DNA of 64,000 bases from Acidobacteriota bacterium (GTDB lineage: Bacteria > Acidobacteriota > Terriglobia > Bryobacterales > Bryobacteraceae): assembly GCA_003223115.1 (NCBI GenBank), contig QHXW01000250.1, forward strand, positions 1 to 64,000, in the 5' to 3' direction. Positions within the stretch are counted from its first letter, which is position 1. The number at the start of each line of letters is the position of its first letter. Positions 36,491 to 46,265 of the stretch are shown here, piece after piece. Under the pieces are notes generated by a model. That model worked only from the letters and a program-made list of their open reading frames with translations, was not told where the DNA came from and did not search any database. The position numbers and the translations under genes were made by a program.

Positions 36491-39400
36491 TTACTCCGGC
36501 TTTACCGGCTTCAATACCACGGCAGGGACGTTTTGATCGCGCACGAGCTTGTTGAACGCCGCCAGATCGTCTTTAAGCAGGCGATCGAGCGTCTTGAGCC
36601 GCATGTTCACCTGGCTCGCCAGGTCTTCGTACACGGCCGATGACTGAGCCGTCGGACCGATTTCGGCCGAAGCCACGACACCACCCAATGCCGCCAGCTT
36701 GTTGTTGAGCCTGATGGGAAAATTGAGCGCGTCCTCATCGGCCTGGTTTTGGGTCTGATACAGATCCTTCTCGACGGCGGTGAGCTTCTTCGACAAGTCC
36801 CTGGCGGCCTCGGCGACGGTCTTATTGTCACTCGTTGCGTATTTTTCGAGCTGAGTCGTTGCTTCGCGGATCCTGATGACACCTTCATTGGCGGCAGAAA
36901 ACTTGTCTCGAATCTGACGTGCCAGGGCAAGCTGCTTCTGAAAGTCTTCCGGTGTCGTGGGCGTACGGGGATCTTTCTTGACCGTGAACGGCTGTGTTTG
37001 TGCCTCGCCCTCCACGTTGAGACGAACCTGATATTTTCCGGGCACGATCTGCGGGCCCCGCACGCTGCCGGCCCACATGATGAGGCAGGGGAATCGCGTC
37101 GCGTCGGGATAGCGCATGTCCCAAACGAAGCGATTCATTCCGGTTTCGGCGGGGGCGCGCCGCGGGCCGCTCCGAGCCTCGGAATCTTCTTCCTCCTCCT
37201 CCTCATTCGCAGCGCCGGGACAGGGCTTCTCTTTTGGTCCCTCCTTGCTGGAAAATTTCCTGACCAGCTTCCCGGAGGAGTCCAGGAACTCGAGCGTGAT
37301 GTCGTTTTTTGGTTTATTCTTGAGCCAGTAATAGACGACAACTCCATTGGCCGGATTCTGCCCTCCACTGGCGCGTCCGAAACCGAAGCCGCCACTAAAG
37401 CGATAAGCGTCTTTCGGTTGAAAAAGGCGCACATCTGGACGCGTGGCTACCGGCGCAAGCTGTCGCGCCAAAGGCATATCGTCCAGGATGTAGAATGAGC
37501 GCCCCTGCGTTGCGACGACCAGATCGTCTTCGCGTTTGTGGAATGCCACATCAGTGATCGGCACGTGAGGGAGGTTGAGCTGGAACGGCTGCCACTTCTC
37601 ACCGTCATCGTAGGAAATGTAGAGGTGACTCTCGGTGCCGGCAACCAGAAGCCCACGACGATTCGGATCATCGCGCACTACGCGCGTGAAATCGTCCGCT
37701 GGAATGCCGTTGACAATCTTCTGCCAGGTTTGCCCGTAGTCAGCCGTCTTGTACAGGAACGGGCGGAAGTCATCGAGTTTATACATGGTTGCCGCCAGAT
37801 ACGCCCCGGCGGGGTCGTGCGACGAGGTAGCGATGGAGTTGATCTGAATCCACTCCGGCAGATCCTTCGGCGTCACATTGGTCCAGTTCTTCCCTCCGTC
37901 GCGTGTCACATAGACCAAGCCGTCGTCGGAGCCTGTCCAGATAACGCCTTTCTGAAGCGGCGATTCATCCACGGTGAAAATTGTGTCGTAATACTCGACG
38001 CCGCTATTGTCTTTTGTGATCGCGCCGCCCGATGGGCCTTGCTTGGATTTGTCGTTGCGAGTGAGATCGGGGCTGATGGGAGTCCAGCTCTGGCCTTCGT
38101 TGGTGCTCTTCAGCAGCACATTTCCGCCGGCGTAAAACAGCTTCTGGTCGTGCGGCGAAAACAGCAGCGGGTAATTCCACTGGAACCGGTACTTCATGGT
38201 TTCATCGCCCGAGCCCATGGGGTTATCGGGCCAGACGGTGACGTTGCGCGAGGTGCCGGTGCGGTGATCGTAACGAGTCAGAAGCCCGTCGTAAGAACCT
38301 GCGTAAACGATGTTGGAGTCGCTGGGATCGGGAGCGATCCAGCCGCTCTCGCCGCCGCCCACGTCATGCCACTCACGTTCGGTGATAGATCCGCGGTTGC
38401 CCCGGCTGGCAGTAGCGACGGTGGAGTTGTCCTGCTGCGCGCCGTATACGTCATAGGGGAAATCCTGGTCGAGCGCCACGCGGTAGAATTGCGCCGTCGG
38501 CTGGTTGTCGACAGTGCTCCAGCTCTTGCCTGCATTGAACGAAACGATGGCTCCGCCGTCATTGCCTTCGATCATTCGTTCCGGATTGTTCGGCGCAATC
38601 CAGAGATCGTGATTGTCGCCATGCGGCGTTCGGATCGCGTGAAACGTGCGGCCTCCGTCATTGGAGCGATGCAAGCTGACGTTGAGCACGTAGACAGTGT
38701 CCAGGTTTTGCGGATCGGCGTAGATATGCGAGTAGTACCACGCGCGCTGGGTAAGGCTGTGCTGCTCGTTGAACCTCGTCCAGTTTTTACCTCCGTTCTC
38801 GGAGCAAAAAACGCCTCCGTCGGCCGCTTCGACCAGAGCCCAGACGCGCTCGGAATTCACCGGTGACACGGCGATTCCGATGCGCCCGATGACGCCCTTC
38901 GGGAGACCTGGATTGCGCGTGATTTCCGTCCACGTATCGCCCGCGTCTGTGGACTTGTACAGTCCGCTATCGGCGCCGCCGCTTTCGAAGGTCCAAGGCT
39001 TACGAATCACTTCCCATATGGATGCGTAGATAACGCTTGGATTCGTGGGATCGAGAATCAGATCAATCGCACCGGCTTTGTTGTTCTTGTAAAGTACCTT
39101 TTTCCAGGTATTGCCACCGTCGGTCGAGCGAAAGACGCCGCGCTCTTCGTTGGGGCCGGACATGTGGCCCAGTGCAGCCACATAGACGATGTCCGGATTC
39201 TTCGGATGCACACGGACGCGGCCGATCTGCTGCGTGTTGGCGAGGCCCATGTGCTTCCAGGTGCGCCCGCCATCAGTGGATTTGTACACGCCGTCGCCAT
39301 GCGACGCATTTCCGCGAATGCAGCCTTCACCCATTCCCGCATAGATGACGCTTGGATCGGATTCAGCCACGGCAATCGCGCCGACAGAACCGGTCTTTAC

Positions 39401-39712
39401 CTGGCCGTCGGTGATTGACTCCCAGTGCATGCCGCCGTCAGCAGTTTTGAAGATGCCGCCACCTGTGCTGCCGAAATAGTAAACCATGGGCTGGGATGGC
39501 ACTCCGGCAACCGCCACCACCCGGCCGCCGCGGAATGGTCCAATCTGGCGGAATTTCAGCTCCTTGTAAGGCTCCGGCGGAGCGGCCTCCGGAGCGGCAG
39601 GTGCAACAGATGCTGAGTCAGCGGACGACGGCGCGGCATTCTGAGCCTGTGCCTCGGCAACTCCCAACGAAAATGCAATTGCCGCGGCGAAAGCAAGGCT
39701 CGAGCGTTTCAT
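36491..39712 (-). CDS. Secreted BNR/Vps10-like repeat protein
   Basis: A 1073-residue exported protein. The start is placed at 39712 because MKRSSLAFAAAIAFSLGVAEA is a clear signal peptide; the open frame runs further up to 39826 without support. After an Ala/Pro linker come many Asp-box blades (STDGGRTWKH, STDGGNTWKK, SENGGKNWTR, TRDGGKNWTN), giving one or two sialidase/sortilin-type propellers over residues about 50-780. A short Glu-rich stretch (EEEEEEDSE) separates these from a C-terminal domain of about 220 residues with a helical end. Such proteins are abundant in Acidobacteriota. Hydrolase activity is not implied, since no catalytic set is recognisable. Confidence 0.82.
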   Translation of the reverse strand: MKRSSLAFAAAIAFSLGVAEAQAQNAAPSSADSASVAPAAPEAAPPEPYKELKFRQIGPFRGGRVVAVAGVPSQPMVYYFGSTGGGIFKTADGGMHWESITDGQVKTGSVGAIAVAESDPSVIYAGMGEGCIRGNASHGDGVYKSTDGGRTWKHMGLANTQQIGRVRVHPKNPDIVYVAALGHMSGPNEERGVFRSTDGGNTWKKVLYKNNKAGAIDLILDPTNPSVIYASIWEVIRKPWTFESGGADSGLYKSTDAGDTWTEITRNPGLPKGVIGRIGIAVSPVNSERVWALVEAADGGVFCSENGGKNWTRFNEQHSLTQRAWYYSHIYADPQNLDTVYVLNVSLHRSNDGGRTFHAIRTPHGDNHDLWIAPNNPERMIEGNDGGAIVSFNAGKSWSTVDNQPTAQFYRVALDQDFPYDVYGAQQDNSTVATASRGNRGSITEREWHDVGGGESGWIAPDPSDSNIVYAGSYDGLLTRYDHRTGTSRNVTVWPDNPMGSGDETMKYRFQWNYPLLFSPHDQKLFYAGGNVLLKSTNEGQSWTPISPDLTRNDKSKQGPSGGAITKDNSGVEYYDTIFTVDESPLQKGVIWTGSDDGLVYVTRDGGKNWTNVTPKDLPEWIQINSIATSSHDPAGAYLAATMYKLDDFRPFLYKTADYGQTWQKIVNGIPADDFTRVVRDDPNRRGLLVAGTESHLYISYDDGEKWQPFQLNLPHVPITDVAFHKREDDLVVATQGRSFYILDDMPLARQLAPVATRPDVRLFQPKDAYRFSGGFGFGRASGGQNPANGVVVYYWLKNKPKNDITLEFLDSSGKLVRKFSSKEGPKEKPCPGAANEEEEEEDSEARSGPRRAPAETGMNRFVWDMRYPDATRFPCLIMWAGSVRGPQIVPGKYQVRLNVEGEAQTQPFTVKKDPRTPTTPEDFQKQLALARQIRDKFSAANEGVIRIREATTQLEKYATSDNKTVAEAARDLSKKLTAVEKDLYQTQNQADEDALNFPIRLNNKLAALGGVVASAEIGPTAQSSAVYEDLASQVNMRLKTLDRLLKDDLAAFNKLVRDQNVPAVVLKPVKPE

Positions 39713-39741
39713 CAGTAGTGCATGGTAACAGAAGCGCAGCG

Positions 39742-40359
39742 TCAATAACTCCAGGCCACCAGCTTGATGGGATTCTTGTCGCTGAACTGTTCCTGGACGA
39801 TCATGCCCTTGCGAACCTCGACGCATGGTCCTTGCGCTGCCCAGCGAGCGGTAGCGTTCCAGATCTTCATGTACCGTCCCTGGGCGAAAAACGTGTGTCC
39901 CTTCAGCAGCGTAAATGTTTTGCCCCAGACGCGCTCGGGATTCGGCGCGCCCGTATCCCCAAGCTGGACATCATGCAGCAAAGGGAAAGGAGATTCCTTG
40001 ACTGCGGCCAGCGCCTTAATGTTGATCTCGGCCGGCAGCACCTTCGAGGCCGTCGACGGCTGATGTAAGGCGCAATACAGGCCCGGAGTCAGGCCTGTGA
40101 ACTGAAAGCGGCCTTGATCGTCGGTGATCGTGATCGGAGGGTTAATCGCTAACTTGATCTTTGCATAGATAACTTCTTGATCTCCCGCCACTTCAGCCAG
40201 GATCAAGCGTGTCTTAGCCATGGGTTTGCCGCTACGGCCCAGGAATACGCCGTGGGCAGTTGTTACACCGGCTTTGGTTTCGGATTTGGCTAGTGGTCCG
40301 CCACACAGGTATGTGGCTGTCGCTGCCAGCAGAATCGTGCGTAACGAGGTCGGGCTCAT
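39742..40359 (-). CDS. Secreted carboxypeptidase-regulatory-like domain protein
   Basis: A 205-residue exported protein of unknown role. It has a signal peptide (SLRTILLAATATYLCGGPLA) followed by a beta-sandwich like carboxypeptidase regulatory or Cna-B domains: GVFLGRSGKPMAKTRLIL opens the fold and TDDQGRFQFTGLTPGLYCAL is its usual core. The C-terminal 80 residues (VWGKTFTLLKGHTFFAQGRYM and on) match nothing I recognise. It lies 29 bases upstream of the BNR gene on the same strand and may share its transcript. Confidence 0.7.
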   Translation of the reverse strand: MSPTSLRTILLAATATYLCGGPLAKSETKAGVTTAHGVFLGRSGKPMAKTRLILAEVAGDQEVIYAKIKLAINPPITITDDQGRFQFTGLTPGLYCALHQPSTASKVLPAEINIKALAAVKESPFPLLHDVQLGDTGAPNPERVWGKTFTLLKGHTFFAQGRYMKIWNATARWAAQGPCVEVRKGMIVQEQFSDKNPIKLVAWSY

Positions 40360-40502
40360 AGATCCTCCCGCCCCTTTTTGGGGGCAACTGGTCGTGTTTG
40401 GGGCAAAATCATATCACGTTCCGAGCCGGCCGGCGCGAGGTTACCTTTTCGGTCTCTCAGAACTGACTGCACGCCAGCCGATTTCCGATATACTCAGCAA
40501 AC

Positions 40503-43500
40503 ATGTACCGCATTCAGATTGGCTTGTGCGTGGCTTTTTCTTTGGCCGTAGCTTGGGCTCAACCCAACCGCGGCTACTACCGGTTTCCCTCCGTCCATGG
40601 CAACCAGGTCTTGTTTACGGCCGAGGGCGACTTATGGCAGGTGGGCATCGAGGGCGGTGTCGCGCGGCGCCTGACCACGCACCCAGGTGACGAAACCCGC
40701 GCGGCGTTTTCGCCCGACGGAAGCACCATCGCATTCTCGGCGGATTACGAGGGACCGACCGAGGTCTATACGATGCCGGCATCCGGAGGGTTACCCACGC
40801 GGCGCACCTTTGAAGGCGGAGCGCTGGTTGCCGGTTGGACTCCGGACGGCAAGGTGCTATACACGACCCGACGCTACTCCACGCTTCCCGACACTCAGCT
40901 TGCCACCATCGACCCACAGAACCATATCGAGCTGCTTCCCTTGAGCCAGGCGGCGCAGGGCGTATACGATGCCGTTGGAAAAACTCTGTTCTTCACGCGT
41001 CTGTCGTTTCAAGGCAGCCACGCGAAACGCTACCAGGGCGGCACAGCGCAGAAAATCTGGAGGTTCGCGCCCGCACAGGAAGCCGTCCCACTCACGGCCG
41101 AGTTCGCCGGCAGCAGCAAGGACGCCATGTGGTGGAACCGCCGCGTCTATTTTCTGACCGATCGCGACGGCACGATGAACCTGTGGTCCATGGACGAGAA
41201 CGGAAAAAACCTGAAGCAGCACACGCATCACCAGGGTTGGGATGCACAGACTCCTTCGTTATCCCAGGGGCGCATCGCCTACAAGCTGGGCGCCGATTTG
41301 CGCGTTTACGATATTGCTTCCGCATCCGACAAGGTCATTCTCATCGAGTTGACTTCGGATTTCGATCACCTGCGCGAGCACTGGGTCAAGAAGCCGGCTG
41401 ACTTCGACACCGCAGCGCACATTTCTCACGATGGTGATCACCTGGTCATGACCGCCCGGGGTAAAGTTTTCGTCCTTCCGGCCAAACAAGGCCGTCTGGT
41501 TGAAGCTACTCCGCGCACACCCGGCCGCTTTCGCGATGCGCGCATGATGCCCGATGGCAAGTCCCTGATTGTGCTCTCGACGGAAAGCGGCGAAACCGAA
41601 CTTTGGAAGCTGCCCGCGAATGGCGTGGGCAAGGGCGAACGGCTGACCACCGATGCCAAAGTGCTGCGCTGGGAGCCGATTCCATCACCCGATGGCAGGT
41701 GGGTGGCGCACCAGGACAAAGACAACGAGCTCTGGCTGCTCGAAATGGGCACCAAAACGCAGAAGAAAATCTACACCGAGGTGGCAGCATTTGACTCTTC
41801 TCCCGTGTTCTCGAGCGTCCGCTGGTCTCCAGACAGCCGCTGGCTAACCTTTTCAACAGACGCGCCTAACGATTTCGAGCAGATCTTTCTCTATAACGTC
41901 GAGACGGGTTCTATAACGCCACTGACTACCGAGCGCTACAACAGCGCGAACGCCAGTTGGAGTTCCGACGGAGAATGGATTTACTTCTTATCCGACCGGG
42001 CGCTGAAGAGTGTGGTGCAGGCGCCGTGGGGGCAACGCCAGCCCGACCCCTACTTCGATCGTAGTTTCAAAATTTATCAACTCGCGCTGCGTAAGGGCCA
42101 GCGCTCACCGTTTGAGCCACCGGACGAGCTTCATCCGGACAAGCCCGCGGACAAGCCGGATGAGACGGCCAAAACCGCCGACAAGCCGGCGGAGGGAGCG
42201 AAGAAGCCTGACGCGCCTAAGAGCGAGAAGAAGCCAGAACCGCCTAAAGTCGAAATCGACCTGGATGGCATTGCGTCGCGCTTGACGGAAGTTCCGGCGC
42301 CCCCAGGCAACTATGCCGCACTCAGCGCCACCGAGAAGCGTTTATGCTGGCTCAATTTTGATCGATCCAATCCGGATAAGACAGCGCTCGATTGCCTGGA
42401 CATCTCCAACAAGCCGGAGAACAAACCCGAAACGCTGCTGGAAGGCGTCAATGGTTATGAACTTTCTGGCAACGGCAAAAAGTTGTTCGTTCGCAAGAAA
42501 GACGATTTATTTGTTCTGGACGCGGCCATGAAGGCAGATGCCTTGAAGAATCCAAAAACACTCGAAGAAGCCAAAGTAGACCTGAAAGACTGGGCCTTCA
42601 CCATCGTTCCAACAGAAGAATTTCACGAAATGTTTATGGATGCGTGGCGGTTGCACCGCGATTATTTTTACGACCGGAACATGCACCGGCTCGACTGGCG
42701 GGCCGTGCGCGAGAAATATCTGCCCTTGGTTGACCGGGTGCGGGATCGCGAGGAACTGAGCGACCTGCTGGCTCAAATGGTGAGTGAGCTTTCGGCACTC
42801 CATACTTTCGTTGGCGGCGGAGATGTCCGGCGCGGTCCCGACCAGGTGCAGTTGGCGGCGTTGGGCGCGCGATTGGAGCGGGACACCAAGTCCGGCGGTT
42901 ACGTCATCCAGCACATTTACAGGTCCGATCCAGATCGGCCGGACAAGCTGGCGCCTCTCGCGAAGCCCGGCGTCGATCTCTCGGATGGCGATGTCATCCT
43001 GTCGTTGAACGGCCGCGACGCGCTCGCGGCGGAGGATATTGGCGCACTGCTGCGTAACCAGGCCGGCAAGCAGACACTCCTGAAGGTGCGTACCAGCGGC
43101 AAAAACGATCCTCGCGATGTCGTCGTCAAGCCGATCACCATGCAACAGGAGTCCGACCTCCGTTATCACGAATGGGAATTCACCCGGCGCATGAGAGTCG
43201 AGGAACAAGGCGCCAGCCAGATCGGCTACGTGCATCTGCGGGCGATGGGATCGAACGATATCAACCAGTGGGCTGAGAACTTCTACCCCGTTTTCGACCG
43301 GCAGGGACTGATCATCGATGTCCGGCACAACGGTGGCGGAAACATCGATAGCTGGATTCTGGCAAAGCTTCTGCGGAAAGCCTGGTTCTATTGGCAGCCT
43401 CGCGTGGGCCGGCCTTCGTGGAACATGCAATACGCCTTCCGCGGCCACATGGCGCTGCTGTGCGATGAGTGGACCGGCTCCGACGGCGAGGCATTTTCCG

Positions 43501-43862
43501 AAGGTTTCCGCCAACTCGGCTTAGGCAAACTGATTGGCACTCGAACTTGGGGCGGAGAAATCTGGTTGAGTGCCAGCAACGTCCTGGCCGATCGCGGCAT
43601 TGCCACGGCGGCAGAGCTGGGCGTGTTCAGCCCTGACGGAAAGAAATGGCTCATCGAAGGTCACGGCGTCGACCCCGACATTGTGGTAGATAACCTTCCA
43701 AACGCCACCTTCAACGGCCAGGACCTTCAACTGGAGACGGCAATCCAATATCTGAGGGGCATGATCAAAGAAAAACCCGTGCCGGTGCCGGCGGCGCCGC
43801 CGTATCCCGATAATCGCTACACACGCAGCGCGGGCGGAGGCAAAGCCGCGGCGATTCGGTAA
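40503..43862 (+). CDS. Tricorn-like protease (S41 family, PD40-PDZ-S41)
   Basis: A 1119-residue exported peptidase related to archaeal tricorn protease. In order: signal peptide (FSLAVAWAQ), PD40/tricorn beta-propellers (about 25-530), a Lys/Pro/Asp/Glu-rich linker (about 540-580), the C1 helical region (EEFHEMFMDAWRLHRDYFYD), a PDZ domain (DLSDGDVILSLNGRDALAAED) and the S41 core (VRHNGGGNIDSWILAKL). The nucleophile is the serine in EWTGSDGEAFSEGF (about residue 993), followed by GTRTWGGEIWL. Tricorn degrades oligopeptides from larger proteases; here a periplasmic or outer role is more likely because of the signal peptide. All catalytic segments are intact. Confidence 0.92.
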   Translation: MYRIQIGLCVAFSLAVAWAQPNRGYYRFPSVHGNQVLFTAEGDLWQVGIEGGVARRLTTHPGDETRAAFSPDGSTIAFSADYEGPTEVYTMPASGGLPTRRTFEGGALVAGWTPDGKVLYTTRRYSTLPDTQLATIDPQNHIELLPLSQAAQGVYDAVGKTLFFTRLSFQGSHAKRYQGGTAQKIWRFAPAQEAVPLTAEFAGSSKDAMWWNRRVYFLTDRDGTMNLWSMDENGKNLKQHTHHQGWDAQTPSLSQGRIAYKLGADLRVYDIASASDKVILIELTSDFDHLREHWVKKPADFDTAAHISHDGDHLVMTARGKVFVLPAKQGRLVEATPRTPGRFRDARMMPDGKSLIVLSTESGETELWKLPANGVGKGERLTTDAKVLRWEPIPSPDGRWVAHQDKDNELWLLEMGTKTQKKIYTEVAAFDSSPVFSSVRWSPDSRWLTFSTDAPNDFEQIFLYNVETGSITPLTTERYNSANASWSSDGEWIYFLSDRALKSVVQAPWGQRQPDPYFDRSFKIYQLALRKGQRSPFEPPDELHPDKPADKPDETAKTADKPAEGAKKPDAPKSEKKPEPPKVEIDLDGIASRLTEVPAPPGNYAALSATEKRLCWLNFDRSNPDKTALDCLDISNKPENKPETLLEGVNGYELSGNGKKLFVRKKDDLFVLDAAMKADALKNPKTLEEAKVDLKDWAFTIVPTEEFHEMFMDAWRLHRDYFYDRNMHRLDWRAVREKYLPLVDRVRDREELSDLLAQMVSELSALHTFVGGGDVRRGPDQVQLAALGARLERDTKSGGYVIQHIYRSDPDRPDKLAPLAKPGVDLSDGDVILSLNGRDALAAEDIGALLRNQAGKQTLLKVRTSGKNDPRDVVVKPITMQQESDLRYHEWEFTRRMRVEEQGASQIGYVHLRAMGSNDINQWAENFYPVFDRQGLIIDVRHNGGGNIDSWILAKLLRKAWFYWQPRVGRPSWNMQYAFRGHMALLCDEWTGSDGEAFSEGFRQLGLGKLIGTRTWGGEIWLSASNVLADRGIATAAELGVFSPDGKKWLIEGHGVDPDIVVDNLPNATFNGQDLQLETAIQYLRGMIKEKPVPVPAAPPYPDNRYTRSAGGGKAAAIR

Positions 43863-43931
43863 GCTCCCGCACCGCGACGCTATGGCGGGAGCGTCCACAA
43901 GAGTGTGGACGCGGCAGACGAAAGCGTCTGC
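43863..43931. repeat. Three tandem perfect hairpins after the tricorn gene
   Basis: Directly after the stop codon are three consecutive stem-loops: GCTCCCGC/GCGGGAGC (43863-43870 with 43885-43892), GTCCAC/GTGGAC (43893-43898 with 43905-43910) and GCAGACG/CGTCTGC (43914-43920 with 43925-43931, loop AAAG). None has a following T-run, so a plain intrinsic terminator is unlikely. The compact triplet looks like a dispersed intergenic repeat. The rest of the gap to 44010 shows nothing else. Confidence 0.65.
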
Positions 43932-44010
43932 GATCGTGGGAACCAGCCTCGCATTTTGATCTTGATTTCGCACCGAGCCCCGAAGAGCGGACTCCACGAC
44001 TTCTCCAGCC

Positions 44011-45012
44011 TTATCGCGAAGGGGAACTCGTATCCATGTAGTAGCCGGAACGCGTATGCACCACTATATCGCGCCGCGCGACTTCGACGCGGATACGATG
44101 ATATCCCGGGTCGTCGCGATCCGGCCGATAGCTCAAAATGTACTCACTGTGAAGTTCTTCGCCGACCGCCGTAAGTGCGCTTTCAAGGTCTCGCAAATTA
44201 CGAAATGGGACCTTCCGTCCGCCTGTATAGCTGGTGAGCACAGTGATCGCCTCTTGACCTGATGCCGTCTTGCGCCCCCGGTAAATCTCCGGCACTAATT
44301 TGGCGAGCTCCAGATTCCCGGCAATGCCGCCACGGCCGCCGGGCCGGCCGTGATGAGAGAGACTATCGGGATTCACAATAGACAACGTGTCTTGCACCAA
44401 CGCTTTTCCCACACGAGGTATAAGAAGTGCGTAAATGCGGATGTCGTGGAGTTCGGCTTCTAACAGTGCTTCGCGGAGGGTACCTGAACTGCCGGCATCA
44501 CTCGATTGCGTCACCAGCAGAAGAACGCGGCGGCGCTGTATGGGTCTCGCTTTGAGCAACTCAATGCCCCGCAGTACAGCGTCAATCGCACGGCTTTTCT
44601 CGAAAGCGGGCGCAAGCGCGCGAAGGGCTTTATCCAAGGGTTCGCTCGCCGAGGTAAATGGCTGTACCACGCGCACCTCGTCGTTGAATGACAGGACCGC
44701 GGCTTCACCCTCCTCACCCATCAGCTGAGTCTCCACGACGCTTGCGATGCGATTGATTTCGGGCACATACTCGCGCACGGCGGCATTCGTTTGCACGGCA
44801 ATCACGATCGAGACCGGCTGAGACTCGGAATCGAGCTGAGCTTTTTGCAGCCGGCCATTATCGTACACGCGAAATTGGTCGAGGTCGAGTCCGTGAATGA
44901 ACCCATCGTCTCTTGTAAGCACCGTCGTGTGAGCCATCACCAGCCGCGAGGGCACGCGAATAATCGGCTCAACCGATGACTGGAGCAGGAGCACAGCCAA
45001 CAGATAGACCAT
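44011..45012 (-). CDS. VWFA-related domain protein
   Basis: A 333-residue exported protein of the acidobacterial VWFA-related family. A short hydrophobic leader (MVYLLAVLLLQSS) precedes a beta domain (RLVMAHTTVLTRDDGFIHGLDLDQFRVYDNG) and a von Willebrand A fold whose first strand reads QPVSIVIAVQTNAAVREYV. The usual DxSxS metal site is therefore changed (VQTNAA), as in some members of this family. The C-terminal part (LHSEYILSYRPDRDDPGYHRIRVEVARRDIVVHTRSGYY) is the conserved family ending. The function is unknown; surface or periplasmic adhesion is only the general idea for such folds. Confidence 0.82.
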   Translation of the reverse strand: MVYLLAVLLLQSSVEPIIRVPSRLVMAHTTVLTRDDGFIHGLDLDQFRVYDNGRLQKAQLDSESQPVSIVIAVQTNAAVREYVPEINRIASVVETQLMGEEGEAAVLSFNDEVRVVQPFTSASEPLDKALRALAPAFEKSRAIDAVLRGIELLKARPIQRRRVLLLVTQSSDAGSSGTLREALLEAELHDIRIYALLIPRVGKALVQDTLSIVNPDSLSHHGRPGGRGGIAGNLELAKLVPEIYRGRKTASGQEAITVLTSYTGGRKVPFRNLRDLESALTAVGEELHSEYILSYRPDRDDPGYHRIRVEVARRDIVVHTRSGYYMDTSSPSR

Positions 45013-45219
45013 CAGCGAGTACCCTACCCAGCATTTCTAGATCCAGGCTTGGCGTCGGTCTGGGCCGCGGTCTCTGCTCATTCAATGGCCTCGGACGGCG
45101 TGAAGGTTGGTCACAGTGTGCCGGAAATGCTTTTCCGGCCGTCTACAGATCTTTTCGACGATCTTCTAAACTAAGGTGTAAGCCTAATTTTTCTCCTAGG
45201 CATCGCATGCTTTACTATT

Positions 45220-45233
45220 TTAGCTATAGCTAA
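45220..45233. promoter_or_regulatory. 14-bp perfect palindrome
   Basis: TTAGCTATAGCTAA is a perfect palindrome in the AT-rich gap upstream of the decayed gene at 45.4 kb, followed by a purine-rich GGGGAG. It could be an old operator. The remainder of 45013-45285 shows no gene. Confidence 0.35.
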
Positions 45234-45439
45234 GGGGAGCCGGATAAACAAACTGGACAAATCAGGGAAGTTCGGGTACCGTAGGATGGATGATCAGATC
45301 CAAGCGCCCGACACTAGAAGAGCAGTCATGCCACTGAAGGATGTTAACGGGGGCGTGGGAAGACTCAACTTACTTCTTGCAATGTGCGCCGGGCTAATGG
45401 GGGGCCCCGGATCGAAACGCGTGATGAGTGACGCTATTC

Positions 45440-46185
45440 CACGATCGTGCCGGTTGCACGCTCGTCCCCACGTCGAGCGCGACGCTGCGCGGCACAAACA
45501 TCAGCGCGTCACCAGTCGACATCACGACGGGCAAGATGCCCCTTGGAGTCACGTTCGCAGGGCGACCCACTTCGGCATCACCACACTTTTGACGAATCTA
45601 CTGGTGCTGTGGCAGAGGGCAGCTTCCGTCTGGGCAACCCGCCGATCTGTTACGAACTGGGGACCACAGCCAATGTTCTCGGCCCGATTACGGTCTGCAT
45701 CGATCATTCAGGCAACTAACCAAGACACGGCGACGCTGCGGCTCTACCACCTGGAAAACGGCAGCTGGATCGATCGCACGATTTCGCTGGCCGTGGAATC
45801 AGCCGGCAATCTGGTCTGTACGAATGTGACCGGCCTCGCACCGGTCACGGCTGCGGCGCTCGGCCCAGCCAAGATCTGGGTCGGACTAACGAACAGCGAC
45901 GACGTCGGGATACGGTTAGATTTCAAAGCGGAAGTCTTACCGCAACGGGACAGAGCTGGCAGCGTCAGGCCAGTTGTTCAGCGCGCCGGCGGGCAGCAGC
46001 GGTTTCAACAATGCAAAACTACACACCATCCCACTGACACCCGTCGTCGGCGTCAGCTTCGCCCCAACGACCAGTGAGCCTAAAGGTATTGGTAACCAAT
46101 ACCTGCGCGGACAGCGGCAAGAACTCCGGCAGGGCGAGGCTCTGGTTCAATGACGCACGGCGGATATCCGCCTCAACGTCACTTA
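45440..46185 (+). pseudogene. Decayed acidobacterial secreted protein
   Basis: Conserved peptide pieces occur one after another in changing frames. They are LRGTNISASPVDITTGKMPL and GVTFAG (from about 45480), GSFRLGNPPICYELGTTANV with GPITVCIDHSGN (about 45610-45716), and TLRLYHLENGSWIDRTISL with KIWVGLTNSDDVGIRLD (about 45740-45935). Then follow SGQLFSAPAGSSGFNNAKLH (about 45960-46020) and VLVTNTCADSGKNSGRARLW with FND (about 46085-46155). These are the ordered motifs of a type of exported protein common in this phylum. At least four frameshifts separate them. One open frame from 45286 to 46077 covers part, but most of its residues are out of frame with the family. It is a dead gene. Confidence 0.65.
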
Positions 46186-46265
46186 GTTGCCTTTCGTAGA
46201 TCCACATTCGCAGGGCGCGGCTTCTGGGCTCGACCCGAATCCGGGAAGGATGATAGCCTGGACGA

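Noticed and set aside
37538-38866. 442-residue plus-strand frame opposite the BNR gene
   Set aside because: Shadow of the Asp-box repeat gene; no recognisable motifs. The same applies to the long frames at 42507-43514 and 13184-14812.
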